From Thermoplasmata archaeon (lineage in GTDB: Archaea; Thermoplasmatota; Thermoplasmata; Lutacidiplasmatales; UBA184): a DNA stretch of 37,140 nt. The notes beneath the pieces were generated by a model that saw only the letters and a program-made list of their open reading frames with translations, did no database searches and was not told where the DNA came from. The position numbers and the translations under genes were made by a program. Position 1 is the stretch's first letter, and every line of letters starts with the position of its first letter. Below, in pieces: positions 1-7,782 of this stretch. The stretch spans positions 1 through 37,140 of the forward strand of contig JAJZGO010000005.1 in NCBI GenBank assembly GCA_021798415.1. The letters run 5' to 3'.

Positions 1-927
1 CAGCGCCGCCGCGTGAGCTTCCCACCCTATCGATCGCGATAAGCTCGAGGCCCGCCGCCGTAGGAACGATAGCTCGAACCGCCCGGCCCGCTGCGCCCGC
101 CCGTCCTTACGGATCCGGGAACGGTGGTAGCTGGCGTTGTCGCGGATTACCACGGCGCACCGCGGACCTCGCGTGCGGGCACGGTCGAACTGTCCGAGGA
201 ACGTCGCGCCGATGGGGCTTTCGAAGGTTCCCGGCTCCCGCCGATAGACCAGCTTGCCCTCATTCGGGCGAACCGCTCCCCAGTAGCCGATGGTCTTGTG
301 GGTCCAGACATGGAGAAGGACCGGATCCTTCACCTCGGGGGGACCCACATGAGGCAGCGGGACCTGTGTTGCTGGAGTGGACCTCGTCCATCGCTCAGAG
401 GTCCACCGGGGAATCGTGGTTCAGCGCCGCGAGTCTTTTTTGTGAGCCGCCGGCAGCTCCGGGTGCGGGTGAGGGAGCATCGGTCGAGGCGTTCGGAGGC
501 GGAACCCGAGCCGGCGGAACAGACGCTGGCACTGGTGGACGCCGAGGTCGACGGAGAACCGACGCTGAAGGAACGCGGAGAGGGTCTTGCCGTCCCAGAG
601 ATTGTCAGGGAGGCCAGCCTCCTCCGGTCGCTGACGGAGAGCACCCTCGACCGCCTTCAGTTGGGACTCTGTAAGACGACGGGGGCGACCCGGATGCGCC
701 CCCTCGACCGGGCCCGCCAGCCCCTCTTCGTCAAACTGACGGACCCAATACTGGGCGCTCCGGGGGGAATCACCCAATAGCCGCCCGGCTTGGGGCGCGG
801 TCATTCCTTGGGCGACGAGGAGCAGCCCGTGGGGTCAATGGTCTTAGCGGGACTCGTCCGTACGGTGAGTCTCGTCCTGGAGGGCGAGGATCACGTTCTC
901 GGCATCGGGTACGGTCAGAGGTCGCAT
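1..927 (-). pseudogene. Decayed IS630-family transposase, cut by the window edge
   Basis: Read on the minus strand from an ATG at 927, the translation starts MRPLTVPDAENVILALQDE, then meets an in-frame TAA (844-846) and TGA (835-837). It resumes as LLLVAQGMTAPQAGRLLGD, the winged-helix N-terminus typical of IS630 transposases. The longest intact piece is 421-804 (127 codons). After a further stop the DDE domain appears in pieces and in more than one frame: MDEVH (first Asp), WVPP, EVKDPVLLH, GYWGAVRP, then IRDNASYHRS (second Asp). A degraded ELIAIDRV region near position 30 needs another frame change to give WKLTRR. Several stops and frameshifts mean it cannot make an active transposase. The remaining 3' end lies outside the window. 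The family call rests on recalled motif order, not on a search. Confidence 0.85.
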
Positions 928-951
928 GAGGGGACCTCGTCCCCCTCATGC
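924..951. repeat. Perfect 10-bp inverted repeat at the 5' end of the IS630 remnant
   Basis: GCATGAGGGG (924-933) is mirrored exactly by CCCCTCATGC (942-951) around an 8-nt spacer. The left arm contains the start codon of the decayed transposase (ATG, minus strand, 927). It could be part of an IS end, a hairpin limiting transposase translation, or a transcription end structure. A matching copy beyond the window edge would be needed to call it a terminal repeat. Confidence 0.6.
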
Positions 952-984
952 ACGCGCAATTGGCTGTGACGCTATGTTCAGCAG

Positions 985-992
985 CTAAATTT
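985..992 (+). promoter_or_regulatory. TATA box for the small membrane protein
   Basis: CTAAATTT in an AT-richer patch, centred about 34 nt before the ATG at 1022. This spacing gives an almost leaderless transcript and supports the gene being real despite its small size. Confidence 0.5.
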
Positions 993-1021
993 GTCTACCT
1001 ATACGCCCCTCCAGTGCACCT

Positions 1022-1285
1022 ATGAGCGCCACCGTTGGAAGCCCCCGGTGGAGAATCAGTCCGAGTGCGCTTCTGAGGTTCACAGGATTGATCTTTGTCG
1101 CCGCCGGGGCCTTCGAGTTCGCGTGGTCATTTACCCAGGGTTGGTCGAACGCCTCCGGTCAGGCCGCCGCTTACTCCGACCAGAGCATTTGGCTCGCTGA
1201 AGCTGTGGGGGGATACCTAGTGGGGATTGGTCTCGTCTTGCTGGCCGTTGGAGTCGTCCTTGCCGGATTCCGCAGGAAGAGCTAG
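1022..1285 (+). CDS. Small two-helix membrane protein, function unknown
   Basis: 87 residues. Two hydrophobic segments are visible, at about 17-37 (GLIFVAAGAFEFAW) and 60-82 (GGYLVGIGLVLLAVGVVLAG). They are joined by a polar loop and followed by a short basic tail (RRKS), suggesting both ends face the cytoplasm. A TATA-like box lies at the expected distance upstream. I do not recognise a family. It sits between a dead IS630 transposase and a Kelch-repeat surface protein on the same strand, 49 nt before the latter, so it may be co-transcribed with it. Its place in an accessory island suggests a lineage-specific envelope component, but nothing in the sequence gives a specific role. Confidence 0.6.
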   Translation: MSATVGSPRWRISPSALLRFTGLIFVAAGAFEFAWSFTQGWSNASGQAAAYSDQSIWLAEAVGGYLVGIGLVLLAVGVVLAGFRRKS

Positions 1286-1334
1286 ACTACACCCGGCCCC
1301 GGAGTCCTATCGGAATGGGGCCGTCTCATTGAAG

Positions 1335-2642
1335 ATGTTGCCGTTTGGGAGGCGGGAGCTCTTCCGCTGTCATGGCAGACAGCCGGTGATCCGCCCGCTG
1401 TGCCCCCAGACCATAGCCGCAGCACTGACCCTTCTCGTGCTGGGGGCGGGTTGGAGCCACGCGAGCCTCTCGAACTCCTGGACTTCAACGACGGCCGCCG
1501 GGGCGACGGCTAATCTCGAGTGGAGGGAGATTTCCTCCGCGGCCCAAGCTGGCCCCGCGCCCACACTTCCCAGCGCACGGTACGGCGCGGCCTTCGCGGA
1601 TGACCCCGCATTGGGAGCCACCCTCCTCTTCGGAGGGATGTGGCAGTACGAGATTTCGGTGTATCCCTACGCCATTTTCGAGTATTTGCTGAACGATACG
1701 TGGACTCTCTCTGACGGAAAGTGGACCAACCTCACTGAATCTGGCCCGTCTCCTCCTGCTCGGTGGGGCGCATCGATGGCATACGACCCGGCCTTGAACG
1801 GCGTCGTGTTGTTTGGGGGGCAGACGATAGTATGTCGTCCTCTCTACTGTGCAATCGTTACCCCGCTCAATGACACCTGGTTGTTCTCCGACGACCACTG
1901 GACGAACGTCACCTCCCAGTCGCCCCTGCGCCCACCTGCCCGATACCAAGCAAGCATGGTCTACGACCCGGCCGAAGGAGCCCTCGTGCTCTTCGGCGGT
2001 ATTCAGCAGCCGGACGGTCAAGCCCTCAATGACACATGGGAGCTCCGCGGTGAGGCGTGGTCGCACGTAACGGATTCGCGCACGCCGCCCGCGCGTTTCG
2101 GGGCTGCCTTCGGATACGATCCGCAGGCCGGCTCGACCCTCCTGGTCGGCGGGTCAGTGTATCGCGGTCCAAGCCTCGTGGCGACGACTGTTCCGGACGC
2201 GTGGAGCTTCTCCGCGGGTGCGTGGACTAACATCACGGCGACCGAAACTCCCGCCGTGGCGGCCACCTCCGCCCTCGGATTCGACCTCAGCGCGAACCTA
2301 ACCCTTCTTTGGGGCGCCTATGGCACCGGCGTTTGGTCCTTCCAAGCTGGACAGTGGACAGCAGTCAGGACCCTCGGCTCGCCTCCCTCGCGGTCTGAAG
2401 CGAGTTTCGCCTGTGACGCCACTCTTCAGGGCTGCATCCTTTTCGGCGGAATAGCCACGAGCGGGAACGGAATCACTCCCGTCCTGGGGGACGCTTGGTT
2501 GTTAACGCCCTCCGTGAATCTGCCCCTGTCGGAGATCGTGGTGACGGCCCTGCCCGTCGCCTCAGCTATCGCCGGAGCGCTATTTGTAACGTACTTAACA
2601 CGAGCACGGGGTCGCTCGAAAAAGGGAATGGACCCGCACTGA
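1335..2642 (+). CDS. Kelch-repeat surface protein, C-terminally membrane-anchored
   Basis: 435 residues from the ATG at 1335, chosen because it begins a signal-like N-terminus: a basic stretch, then TIAAALTLLVLGAGWSHAS. The frame is open back to 1227 but that extension is low-complexity and overlaps the previous gene. From about residue 80 there are roughly six repeats of the form ARYGAAF..DP......LLFGG...LNDTW.....WTN, the pattern of galactose-oxidase/Kelch propeller blades, with several N-[ST] sequons. A hydrophobic segment near 400-420 followed by TRARGRSKKG indicates a C-terminal anchor with a cytoplasmic tail. The propeller should therefore face outside the cell. Such proteins are usually binding or adhesion modules; the ligand cannot be inferred. 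I do not see galactose-oxidase copper ligands. Confidence 0.85.
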   Translation: MLPFGRRELFRCHGRQPVIRPLCPQTIAAALTLLVLGAGWSHASLSNSWTSTTAAGATANLEWREISSAAQAGPAPTLPSARYGAAFADDPALGATLLFGGMWQYEISVYPYAIFEYLLNDTWTLSDGKWTNLTESGPSPPARWGASMAYDPALNGVVLFGGQTIVCRPLYCAIVTPLNDTWLFSDDHWTNVTSQSPLRPPARYQASMVYDPAEGALVLFGGIQQPDGQALNDTWELRGEAWSHVTDSRTPPARFGAAFGYDPQAGSTLLVGGSVYRGPSLVATTVPDAWSFSAGAWTNITATETPAVAATSALGFDLSANLTLLWGAYGTGVWSFQAGQWTAVRTLGSPPSRSEASFACDATLQGCILFGGIATSGNGITPVLGDAWLLTPSVNLPLSEIVVTALPVASAIAGALFVTYLTRARGRSKKGMDPH

Positions 2643-2651
2643 TCGCGTGGG

Positions 2652-2993
2652 TCAAGCCTTGCGATCCATGAGCGCCCCGTGCACTATGAAGTTACCGAAG
2701 ACAGTTGTTACCGCATCGTAGACAAGGGTGTGATCCTGAACGGTCTGGATGCTCGTTAACGGTATCCAAGTCATGGTCACGGGGTCGAAGATTCGGTCAC
2801 TTGTGGTCAAGTTCTGGGGGTCCTTCAACCCGCCTTGGTACGTCGCGCTCTTGATGTAGATCGGCTGATCGGTAGGGGTAACACGCAAGAACCCGTGGTG
2901 GATTTCCCGCACGGTCGAGACGTCGGTGGTATTGGCCGACAGCAATGTCCGTCCCACTAGACTAAGTCGCGAGGTCATACTCCTCGACCGCAC
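2652..2993 (-). pseudogene. C-terminal fragment of a Hint-domain (hedgehog/intein-like) protein
   Basis: 113 codons opening with GTG directly after an in-frame stop. The C-terminal half (TPTDQPIYIKSATYQ, DRIFDPVTMTWIPLTSI, HTLVYDAVTTVFGNFIVHG) follows the last strands of a Hint fold as I recall it from archaeal extracellular proteins (VYDVVT...NFI.NGILLD). The N-terminal Hint half, with the catalytic Cys/Ser block and usually a signal peptide, is not present in frame upstream, so this is most likely a truncated remnant. The terminal block reads HGALMD rather than the HN/GN ending of active inteins, so protein splicing is not expected. It converges on the Kelch gene with a 9-nt gap. An independent short gene is possible but less likely. 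Confidence 0.5.
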
Positions 2994-3328
2994 TTTGCTG
3001 CCTCAAGTCGTGGATGGGAACGTACCCTTGGGGGGGTGAGAGTGGGCGTCCCAGAGGCGACACATCCGCCCCCTCCCGGTTCGGTGGTGATTCCCATCAA
3101 TGGAAGGTCACCGTACCCCGAGGGCATCACGTAACTCGTGCTTCCAATTCAGGCGTGGAGGGCGACGGCATCGCCAGACGGTCCGTCGAGTTGGGTCCAC
3201 GCCTCGATTGAGCCGAAGGTCATTGCCCCGGCGGGTGCGCTTTCCGCATCTAAACGCGGCGTCCTAATTTATTGCGCATAGCCGCCGAAGTGTGTCGTTC
3301 GGAGCGCGCCGTTCGTCGAAGGCCATCT
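2994..3328. other. Non-coding stretch with no recognisable gene
   Basis: About 335 bases between the Hint fragment and the second IS630 tail. Short open frames exist but their composition is not protein-like. One AT-rich patch (CCTAATTTATTG, about 3263-3275) could be a promoter in either direction, but no gene starts at a suitable distance. It looks like debris of genes lost around the insertion elements. Confidence 0.4.
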
Positions 3329-3424
3329 TCACCGCCGAACGATCGAGTCAATAGCGGGGCAGCACCGAGTGGGGAGGCAGCGCCCCCGCGTGAGCTTCCA
3401 CCTCGCCACCGTGTCGGGCAGTAT
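3329..3424 (-). mobile_element. C-terminal tail of a second IS630-type transposase
   Basis: The minus-strand translation contains RWKLTRGRCLPTRC, then PAIDSIVRR and a stop. This resembles the C-terminal block of IS630 transposases (ERVWKLTRR.C.HNRYFP). At DNA level 3378-3400 matches window positions 1-23 with about one mismatch (CAGCGCCxCCGCGTGAGCTTCC), so the same transposase family left both pieces. It abuts the stop codon of the MFS gene at 3427. Confidence 0.5.
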
Positions 3425-3426
3425 CT

Positions 3427-4749
3427 CTAGCCGCTCGCGCCCTCGGCGTCGACCGGGCGGACGGGCTCGTAGCCGAGCCGTCGCAGGGCGCCGAACCCGA
3501 CGACCATCACGAGCCCGAAGAGGGCGATCGCTCCGCCGGCGGCGAGGTACGTCCCCTGGATCCCGACCGCGAGAAAGATGAGGCCGCCCGAGAACTGGCC
3601 GACGGGAACGAGGGCGTAGCTGCCGACCTCGTCGGCCGAGAAGACGCGCCCCATCATCTCGTCCGGGACGGTCGCCTGCACCGTCGAGAGGAAGACGGTC
3701 GTGATCATGCCGGGCATGAGGCCGTAGACGAACGCGATCGGGAGCGCGAGCCAGATCGACCGCACGAGCCCGAACGCGAGGAGCGCGACCCCCATGAGGA
3801 GCGTGAGCGCGATGATGACCCGACCCGCCCGCGGCTCGAACTTGAGATGGGCCACCAGCACGAACCCGACCGCGGTCCCGATGGTGACGACCGCGATCAT
3901 CCCGCCGTACCAGATCCCGTTCGCGAGCCCGAGCCAGTCCTTGAGGTAGAGCGCGAGCTCGACCAGCGCGACCGCCGACAAAAAGTTCACGACGAGCGCG
4001 GCCACGGTGATCTCGAGGAGGTCGCGACGTCGTCCGAGATAGGCGAACCCCGCCCGCGCCTCGGTGAGCACCGCCCGCGGCTTCGCCTTCCGCGTCACCG
4101 AGAGATCGATGTCGAGGACGATCAGCGCGACCTGGGTCGCGAAGAACAGCACGAACGGGATCGCCAGGGCGTAGACCATCGGCACGACCGCGAGCAGCAC
4201 CCCGACCGCGATCGCCCCGACGGCGCTCGCCACCGCCGCGACCGCGTAGATGATCCCGTTCGCGCTCCCCAGGTCGCGCGACTCGACCAGGCGGGGGACG
4301 GACGTGTTGAAGGCCGGCCGGAACAAGGTCGACGTGGTCGTGACGAGCGCCCACCCCGGGTAGAGGAGGACGACCCAGAGCGGCAGGTAGAACCCCGGCG
4401 GTCCCGGGAGCGCCAGGTGCGTCGCGGGCGCGTAGACGAGGTCGGCCGCGAGGGCGGCGGTCGCGAGGATCGAGACGAGGTTGACCGTGCGCATCAGGTG
4501 GCCCCGGTCGTGGCGGTCGGCGAGCGCTCCCGAGACGAACGCGCTCCCGAGCGTCGGCAGCGTCGAGGAGAGGCCAAGGAAGGCGAGCGCGATCCCCGCG
4601 TAGCTCGTCGGGGTCCCGGACGGGTACGCGAACGCGACCGCGAACAAGAGGACGACGAGCACGGTCGACGGCGCCGCGAACTGGAGCGCTCCCGCGCACA
4701 GGAACGCCGGGAACGACCGGTGTCGGAACAGGGCCCCGTACCGGTTCAG
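3427..4749 (-). CDS. Major facilitator superfamily transporter (probable non-canonical CTG start)
   Basis: Integral membrane secondary transporter with about 12 hydrophobic segments and the loop 2-3 signature GALADRHDRGHLMR. It resembles the MFS_3 type (macrolide-efflux-like); the substrate is unknown. The first standard start codon in frame is the GTG at 4662 (411 aa). The 29 codons before it still read as a normal MFS N-terminus (LNRYGALFRHRSFPAFL, then CAGALQFAAPST), and the frame is closed by a TAG at 4774-4776. In that stretch the only plausible initiator is the CTG at 4749, with GGGAGG about nine bases upstream and a TATA-like CTTATCGC at about 4790-4797. I therefore place the start at 4749 (440 aa). 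A base error hiding a normal start is the alternative. It is divergent from pelota. Confidence 0.85.
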   Translation of the reverse strand: MNRYGALFRHRSFPAFLCAGALQFAAPSTVLVVLLFAVAFAYPSGTPTSYAGIALAFLGLSSTLPTLGSAFVSGALADRHDRGHLMRTVNLVSILATAALAADLVYAPATHLALPGPPGFYLPLWVVLLYPGWALVTTTSTLFRPAFNTSVPRLVESRDLGSANGIIYAVAAVASAVGAIAVGVLLAVVPMVYALAIPFVLFFATQVALIVLDIDLSVTRKAKPRAVLTEARAGFAYLGRRRDLLEITVAALVVNFLSAVALVELALYLKDWLGLANGIWYGGMIAVVTIGTAVGFVLVAHLKFEPRAGRVIIALTLLMGVALLAFGLVRSIWLALPIAFVYGLMPGMITTVFLSTVQATVPDEMMGRVFSADEVGSYALVPVGQFSGGLIFLAVGIQGTYLAAGGAIALFGLVMVVGFGALRRLGYEPVRPVDAEGASG

Positions 4750-4880
4750 GCTGCTCGTCCTCCCGGGCCGTCCCTACTCGGGCGGGGTGCGATAAGCCTG
4801 TCGAAGTCCGCGTCGTGCGGCGCCGGTCCACATCGAAACGCGCTTGTACTCCGCGAGACCCTCGGCCCGGGGGGTCCACC

Positions 4881-6002
4881 GTGCGGCTCGTTCATCGCGA
4901 CGCGTCGACCGGCCTCCTCAAGCTGCGGCTCGAGACGCCGAGCGACCTCTGGCGGATCTCCCGGTTCGTGAGGGTCGGCGAGCGCGTCGGGGCGTCCACG
5001 ACCCGGCGCGATCCCGAGGCGCCGGCCGACGTCGCCGGCGCGGAACGGACGCGCCGGCGCGTCACCCTCGTCGTGCGGGCCGAGCAGGTCGAGTTCCACG
5101 GGTTCTCGAAGCACGTCCGCATCACCGGGCCGATCGTCGAGGGACCGTTCGACATCGGGCGGCACCACACGCTCGACCTCGCGGAGGGCGACGACGTGAC
5201 GGTCGTCAAGCCGGTCCTCTCGGCCGGCGAGCACGCGATCCTCGACGAGGGGCTCGCGGGCCGCGGAGAACCCGCCATCGTCCTCGCGGCCGTCGACTGG
5301 GGCGACTCGTCGATCGTGCGCCTGCACGGCCGCGCGGTCGAGCCGGTCGCCGACCTCCGTCGCACGATCGCGGGGAAGCGGTACTCCGGCGGTCAGGGCG
5401 AGAAGGACCGGGCGACGTACGTCGGCGAGCTGATGGACGCCCTGCGACGCGAGGGCGCCAACGCGACCGCGCTCGTCCTCGCCGGCCCGGGGTTCCTCAA
5501 GGAGCAGCTCTACCGCCGCCTTCTCGAGGACGACCCGACGCTCGCGAAGAGGACCCGGGTCTACCCGACCGCGGAGTCGGGCCGCGTCGGGGTGGACGAG
5601 CTCCTGCGCTCGGGCCGGGCGAGCGAGGCCCTGCGCGGGAGCGTCGCGGCCGAGGAGGCCGAGGTCGTCGAGCGCCTCGTCCGCGCGCTCGCCGGCGGGC
5701 AGCGCGCCGCCGTCGGGCGGACCGAGGTCGCCGAGGCGGTCGACGCGGGGGCCGTCGAGACGCTCCTCGTCTCGGAGACGCTCCTCACGGACGAAACGAT
5801 CGCCCCGGCGCTCGACCGCGCGCGGGCGGCCCGAGTGCACGTTCTCGTGGTGCGGGAGGACGGGGAGGCCGGACGACGCCTCGCGGGTCTCGGCCGCGTC
5901 GCGGCGCTCCTCCGCTACGACTGGGTCGCGCCGAGCCGCCTCGCTACGGGATCGCCTGGACGGCCTCGCGCAGCTCCTCGAAGCGGCGCTTCAGGTCCTT
6001 GA
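4881..6002 (+). CDS. pelA: Pelota / Dom34 ribosome-rescue factor
   Basis: 374 residues from the GTG at 4881. Family members start with the same Sm-like strand (VRLVHRDASTGLLKLRLETP), so the in-frame upstream extension to 4815 is rejected. Domain 1 (about 1-130) has the diagnostic RVTLVVRAEQVEFHGFSKHV and GPIVEGPFDIGRHHTLD. Domain 2 (about 135-255) is eRF1-like with AAVDWGDSSIVRLHGR, and domain 3 ends in VAALLRYDW. Pelota recognises stalled ribosomes with an empty or uninformative A site and, with the EF-1A-type GTPase (encoded in this window) and ABCE1, splits them; in archaea EF-1A serves as its GTPase partner. The last about 20 residues are a Pro/Arg-rich tail that overlaps the 3' end of rpo3 on the other strand by 59 bp. 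Confidence 0.93.
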   Translation: MRLVHRDASTGLLKLRLETPSDLWRISRFVRVGERVGASTTRRDPEAPADVAGAERTRRRVTLVVRAEQVEFHGFSKHVRITGPIVEGPFDIGRHHTLDLAEGDDVTVVKPVLSAGEHAILDEGLAGRGEPAIVLAAVDWGDSSIVRLHGRAVEPVADLRRTIAGKRYSGGQGEKDRATYVGELMDALRREGANATALVLAGPGFLKEQLYRRLLEDDPTLAKRTRVYPTAESGRVGVDELLRSGRASEALRGSVAAEEAEVVERLVRALAGGQRAAVGRTEVAEAVDAGAVETLLVSETLLTDETIAPALDRARAARVHVLVVREDGEAGRRLAGLGRVAALLRYDWVAPSRLATGSPGRPRAAPRSGASGP

Positions 6003-6789
6003 GGGCGAATCGGAGCGCCTCGCGGGCGCTCAGCGAGCCGTCGGTGTCGAACCGCAGGAAGAACCGCTCGGGGTCGGTCTCGATGTGGATCGACCCGTGC
6101 TCGCACGTCTCTTCGCACGCCCCGCAGTCGATGCACTTCGTCTCGTCGGTGACCGAGAGCTTGGGGCTCGCGAACTCGAGGATGTTGACCGGGCACGAGG
6201 CGGCCGTGCGCTTCAAGCAGGCGTCGGTGCAGCCCTCCTTGCGCTGGATCTTGACGTGCGGGCGGGGGAACATACCGACCCCCTGGGCGACCTGCCACTT
6301 CCCGTGCTCGCGGGCGGTCCCGACGACCGCGGTCGCGTAGGCGAGCAGGGCCTGCCGGGCGCCGAGCCGGACGATCGGCACCTCGGGCTCGAGGATCGCG
6401 AGGGTCGGGTCGCCGAGCGGGACGACGTCGCGGGCGTAGACCGTGCAGGGTCCCTTCTTGTCGACGGAGTACATCACCTGACAGTGCGGGCACCCGGTCC
6501 CGCCGCACTCGCACTCCGACTTGCGTCGGAACTGCGAGAGGTCGGTGGGGACCGGCAGAAGCCCGAGCCGGAGCGCGACGGCCTCGTCGAACATGCTCGT
6601 CGACGAGTCGTAGTCCTTGCCGGTCGTCTCGTCGCGGATCGGGCCGAGGTGGAACTCGACCTCCTCGATCGCCAGCTTGGGGACGTCGGAGAGCAGCGTG
6701 CGCCGGATCGCGTTGACCTGGGACGCCGTGACCCCCTCGAGCTCGAGCGACGTGCTCCGAACCTTGAGGTCCTCGATCGTGACGGGCAT
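5944..6789 (-). CDS. rpo3: DNA-directed RNA polymerase subunit D (Rpo3)
   Basis: 281 residues, the archaeal homologue of bacterial alpha and eukaryotic RPB3, which nucleates polymerase assembly with subunit L. The start ATG at 6789 gives the expected MPVTIEDLKVRSTSLELEG. The assembly motif VNAIRRTLLSDVPKLAIEEVE is at 25-45. The insert domain carries Cys187, Cys191 and Cys199 and a classic C-x2-C-x2-C-x3-C ferredoxin motif (Cys219, 222, 225, 229), so at least one [4Fe-4S] cluster is likely. A separate C-x-C-x4-C-x2-C set (Cys93, 95, 100, 103) may bind zinc. It is the last gene of a four-gene operon, 2 nt after rps11. The usual rpl18e-rpl13-rps9 continuation is missing; pelota converges from the other side. 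Confidence 0.96.
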   Translation of the reverse strand: MPVTIEDLKVRSTSLELEGVTASQVNAIRRTLLSDVPKLAIEEVEFHLGPIRDETTGKDYDSSTSMFDEAVALRLGLLPVPTDLSQFRRKSECECGGTGCPHCQVMYSVDKKGPCTVYARDVVPLGDPTLAILEPEVPIVRLGARQALLAYATAVVGTAREHGKWQVAQGVGMFPRPHVKIQRKEGCTDACLKRTAASCPVNILEFASPKLSVTDETKCIDCGACEETCEHGSIHIETDPERFFLRFDTDGSLSAREALRFALKDLKRRFEELREAVQAIP

Positions 6790-6791
6790 CG

Positions 6792-7175
6792 CTACACGCG
6801 CCGGCCGCGGCGCCCTCCCTTCGGCTTCGTGCCGTCGTGCGGCACCGGGGTCACATCTTCGATCCGCTGGATGCGCACGCCGGCCCGCGAGAGCGCGCGG
6901 ATCGCGGCCTGGGCGCCGGGCCCCGGCGACCGGGAGCGGTTCCCGCCGGCGGCCCGCACGCGGACGTGGAGCGTGTCGTACCCCTTCTCCTTGATCACGC
7001 CGGCCACCTGGTCGGCGGCCTTCATCGCCGCGTAGGGACTCGACTCGTCCCGCGCGGCCTTCACGACCATTCCGCCGGTCGCCTTCGCCAGCGTCTCGGC
7101 ACCGGTGATGTCGGTGACGGTGATGTGGATGTTGTTGTAGCTCGCGTAGATGTGCGCGATGCCGATCTTCGCCAT
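6792..7175 (-). CDS. rps11: Small ribosomal subunit protein uS11
   Basis: 127 residues, normal archaeal length. Diagnostic stretches are [32 protein letters not shown] and the C-terminal [19 protein letters not shown], which lines the platform of the 30S subunit near the mRNA exit site. It lies between rps4 (3 nt upstream) and rpo3 (2 nt downstream), so translation is probably coupled along the operon. The start ATG at 7175 matches the family start [10 protein letters not shown]. Confidence 0.96.
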   Translation of the reverse strand: MAKIGIAHIYASYNNIHITVTDITGAETLAKATGGMVVKAARDESSPYAAMKAADQVAGVIKEKGYDTLHVRVRAAGGNRSRSPGPGAQAAIRALSRAGVRIQRIEDVTPVPHDGTKPKGGRRGRRV

Positions 7176-7178
7176 GGC

Positions 7179-7772
7179 CTACGCCGCTCCTTCGGGGGCC
7201 GGTGTCGGTTCCGAGGCCGCGCCGGGGCGGGCCGCGAGCCGTTCCCGCAGCGCGACGCGGGCGGTGTGGTCGTCGCTCGAGAGGGGGCTCGTCGGCGCGT
7301 AGGCGATCTGCATCTCCTCCGCGGAGGGGACGAGGTACCCCGGCCGAGTGACCCGGTGGTCGCCGATAGAGAAGTGGCCGTGCACGATCCACTGGCGGGC
7401 GCCGTACGGGGTGGGCGCGAGGCCCCGGGTGAAGACGATCCACTCGAGACGGCGTCGAAGGAGGTCCTCGGTGCGGAGCCCGAGAACGTCGTCGATCGTC
7501 GGCGTGCCGACCGGAAGGACGCCGAGCCGCGTGAGGCGGCCCAGCAAGTTGTCGGTCTCCCGTCGCGCCTGCTCCTCGCCGGCGCGCAACCGCGCCTGCA
7601 GGTCCCGTGCCTGGCGGCGCAGGCCCCTCAGCTCGGACTGGGCCTTCCAGAGCTCGCGCTTGTTCTTGAGACCGTACTTGCCGAGGAGCTTGCGCTCCTC
7701 CTCCATCCGGGCGGCCTCCCACGGGTGCTTCGGGGTCTCGTAGGTGCGGCGCAGGAACTTCGGGTCGCCCAT
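7179..7772 (-). CDS. rps4: Small ribosomal subunit protein uS4
   Basis: 197 residues, primary 16S rRNA-binding protein of the 30S body. The N-terminus MGDPKFLRRTYETPKHPW is the archaeal uS4 start. The S4 RNA-binding domain follows (RRRLEWIVFTRGLAPTP, ARQWIVHGHFSIGDHRV). The C-terminus is a short Ala/Pro/Glu-rich tail (RLAARPGAASEPTPAPEG), longer than in many archaea, echoing the tail on the neighbouring uS13. It is 10 nt downstream of rps13. Confidence 0.96.
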   Translation of the reverse strand: MGDPKFLRRTYETPKHPWEAARMEEERKLLGKYGLKNKRELWKAQSELRGLRRQARDLQARLRAGEEQARRETDNLLGRLTRLGVLPVGTPTIDDVLGLRTEDLLRRRLEWIVFTRGLAPTPYGARQWIVHGHFSIGDHRVTRPGYLVPSAEEMQIAYAPTSPLSSDDHTARVALRERLAARPGAASEPTPAPEGAA

Positions 7773-7782
7773 CGGTCGAGGA

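Noticed and set aside
124-780. Plus-strand open frame of 218 codons
   Set aside because: It is the antisense of the IS630 pseudogene, whose protein motifs are clear on the minus strand.
3847-4971. Long plus-strand open frame opposite the MFS gene
   Set aside because: Asp/Arg/Glu-rich composition with no hydrophobic core; shadow of the transporter.
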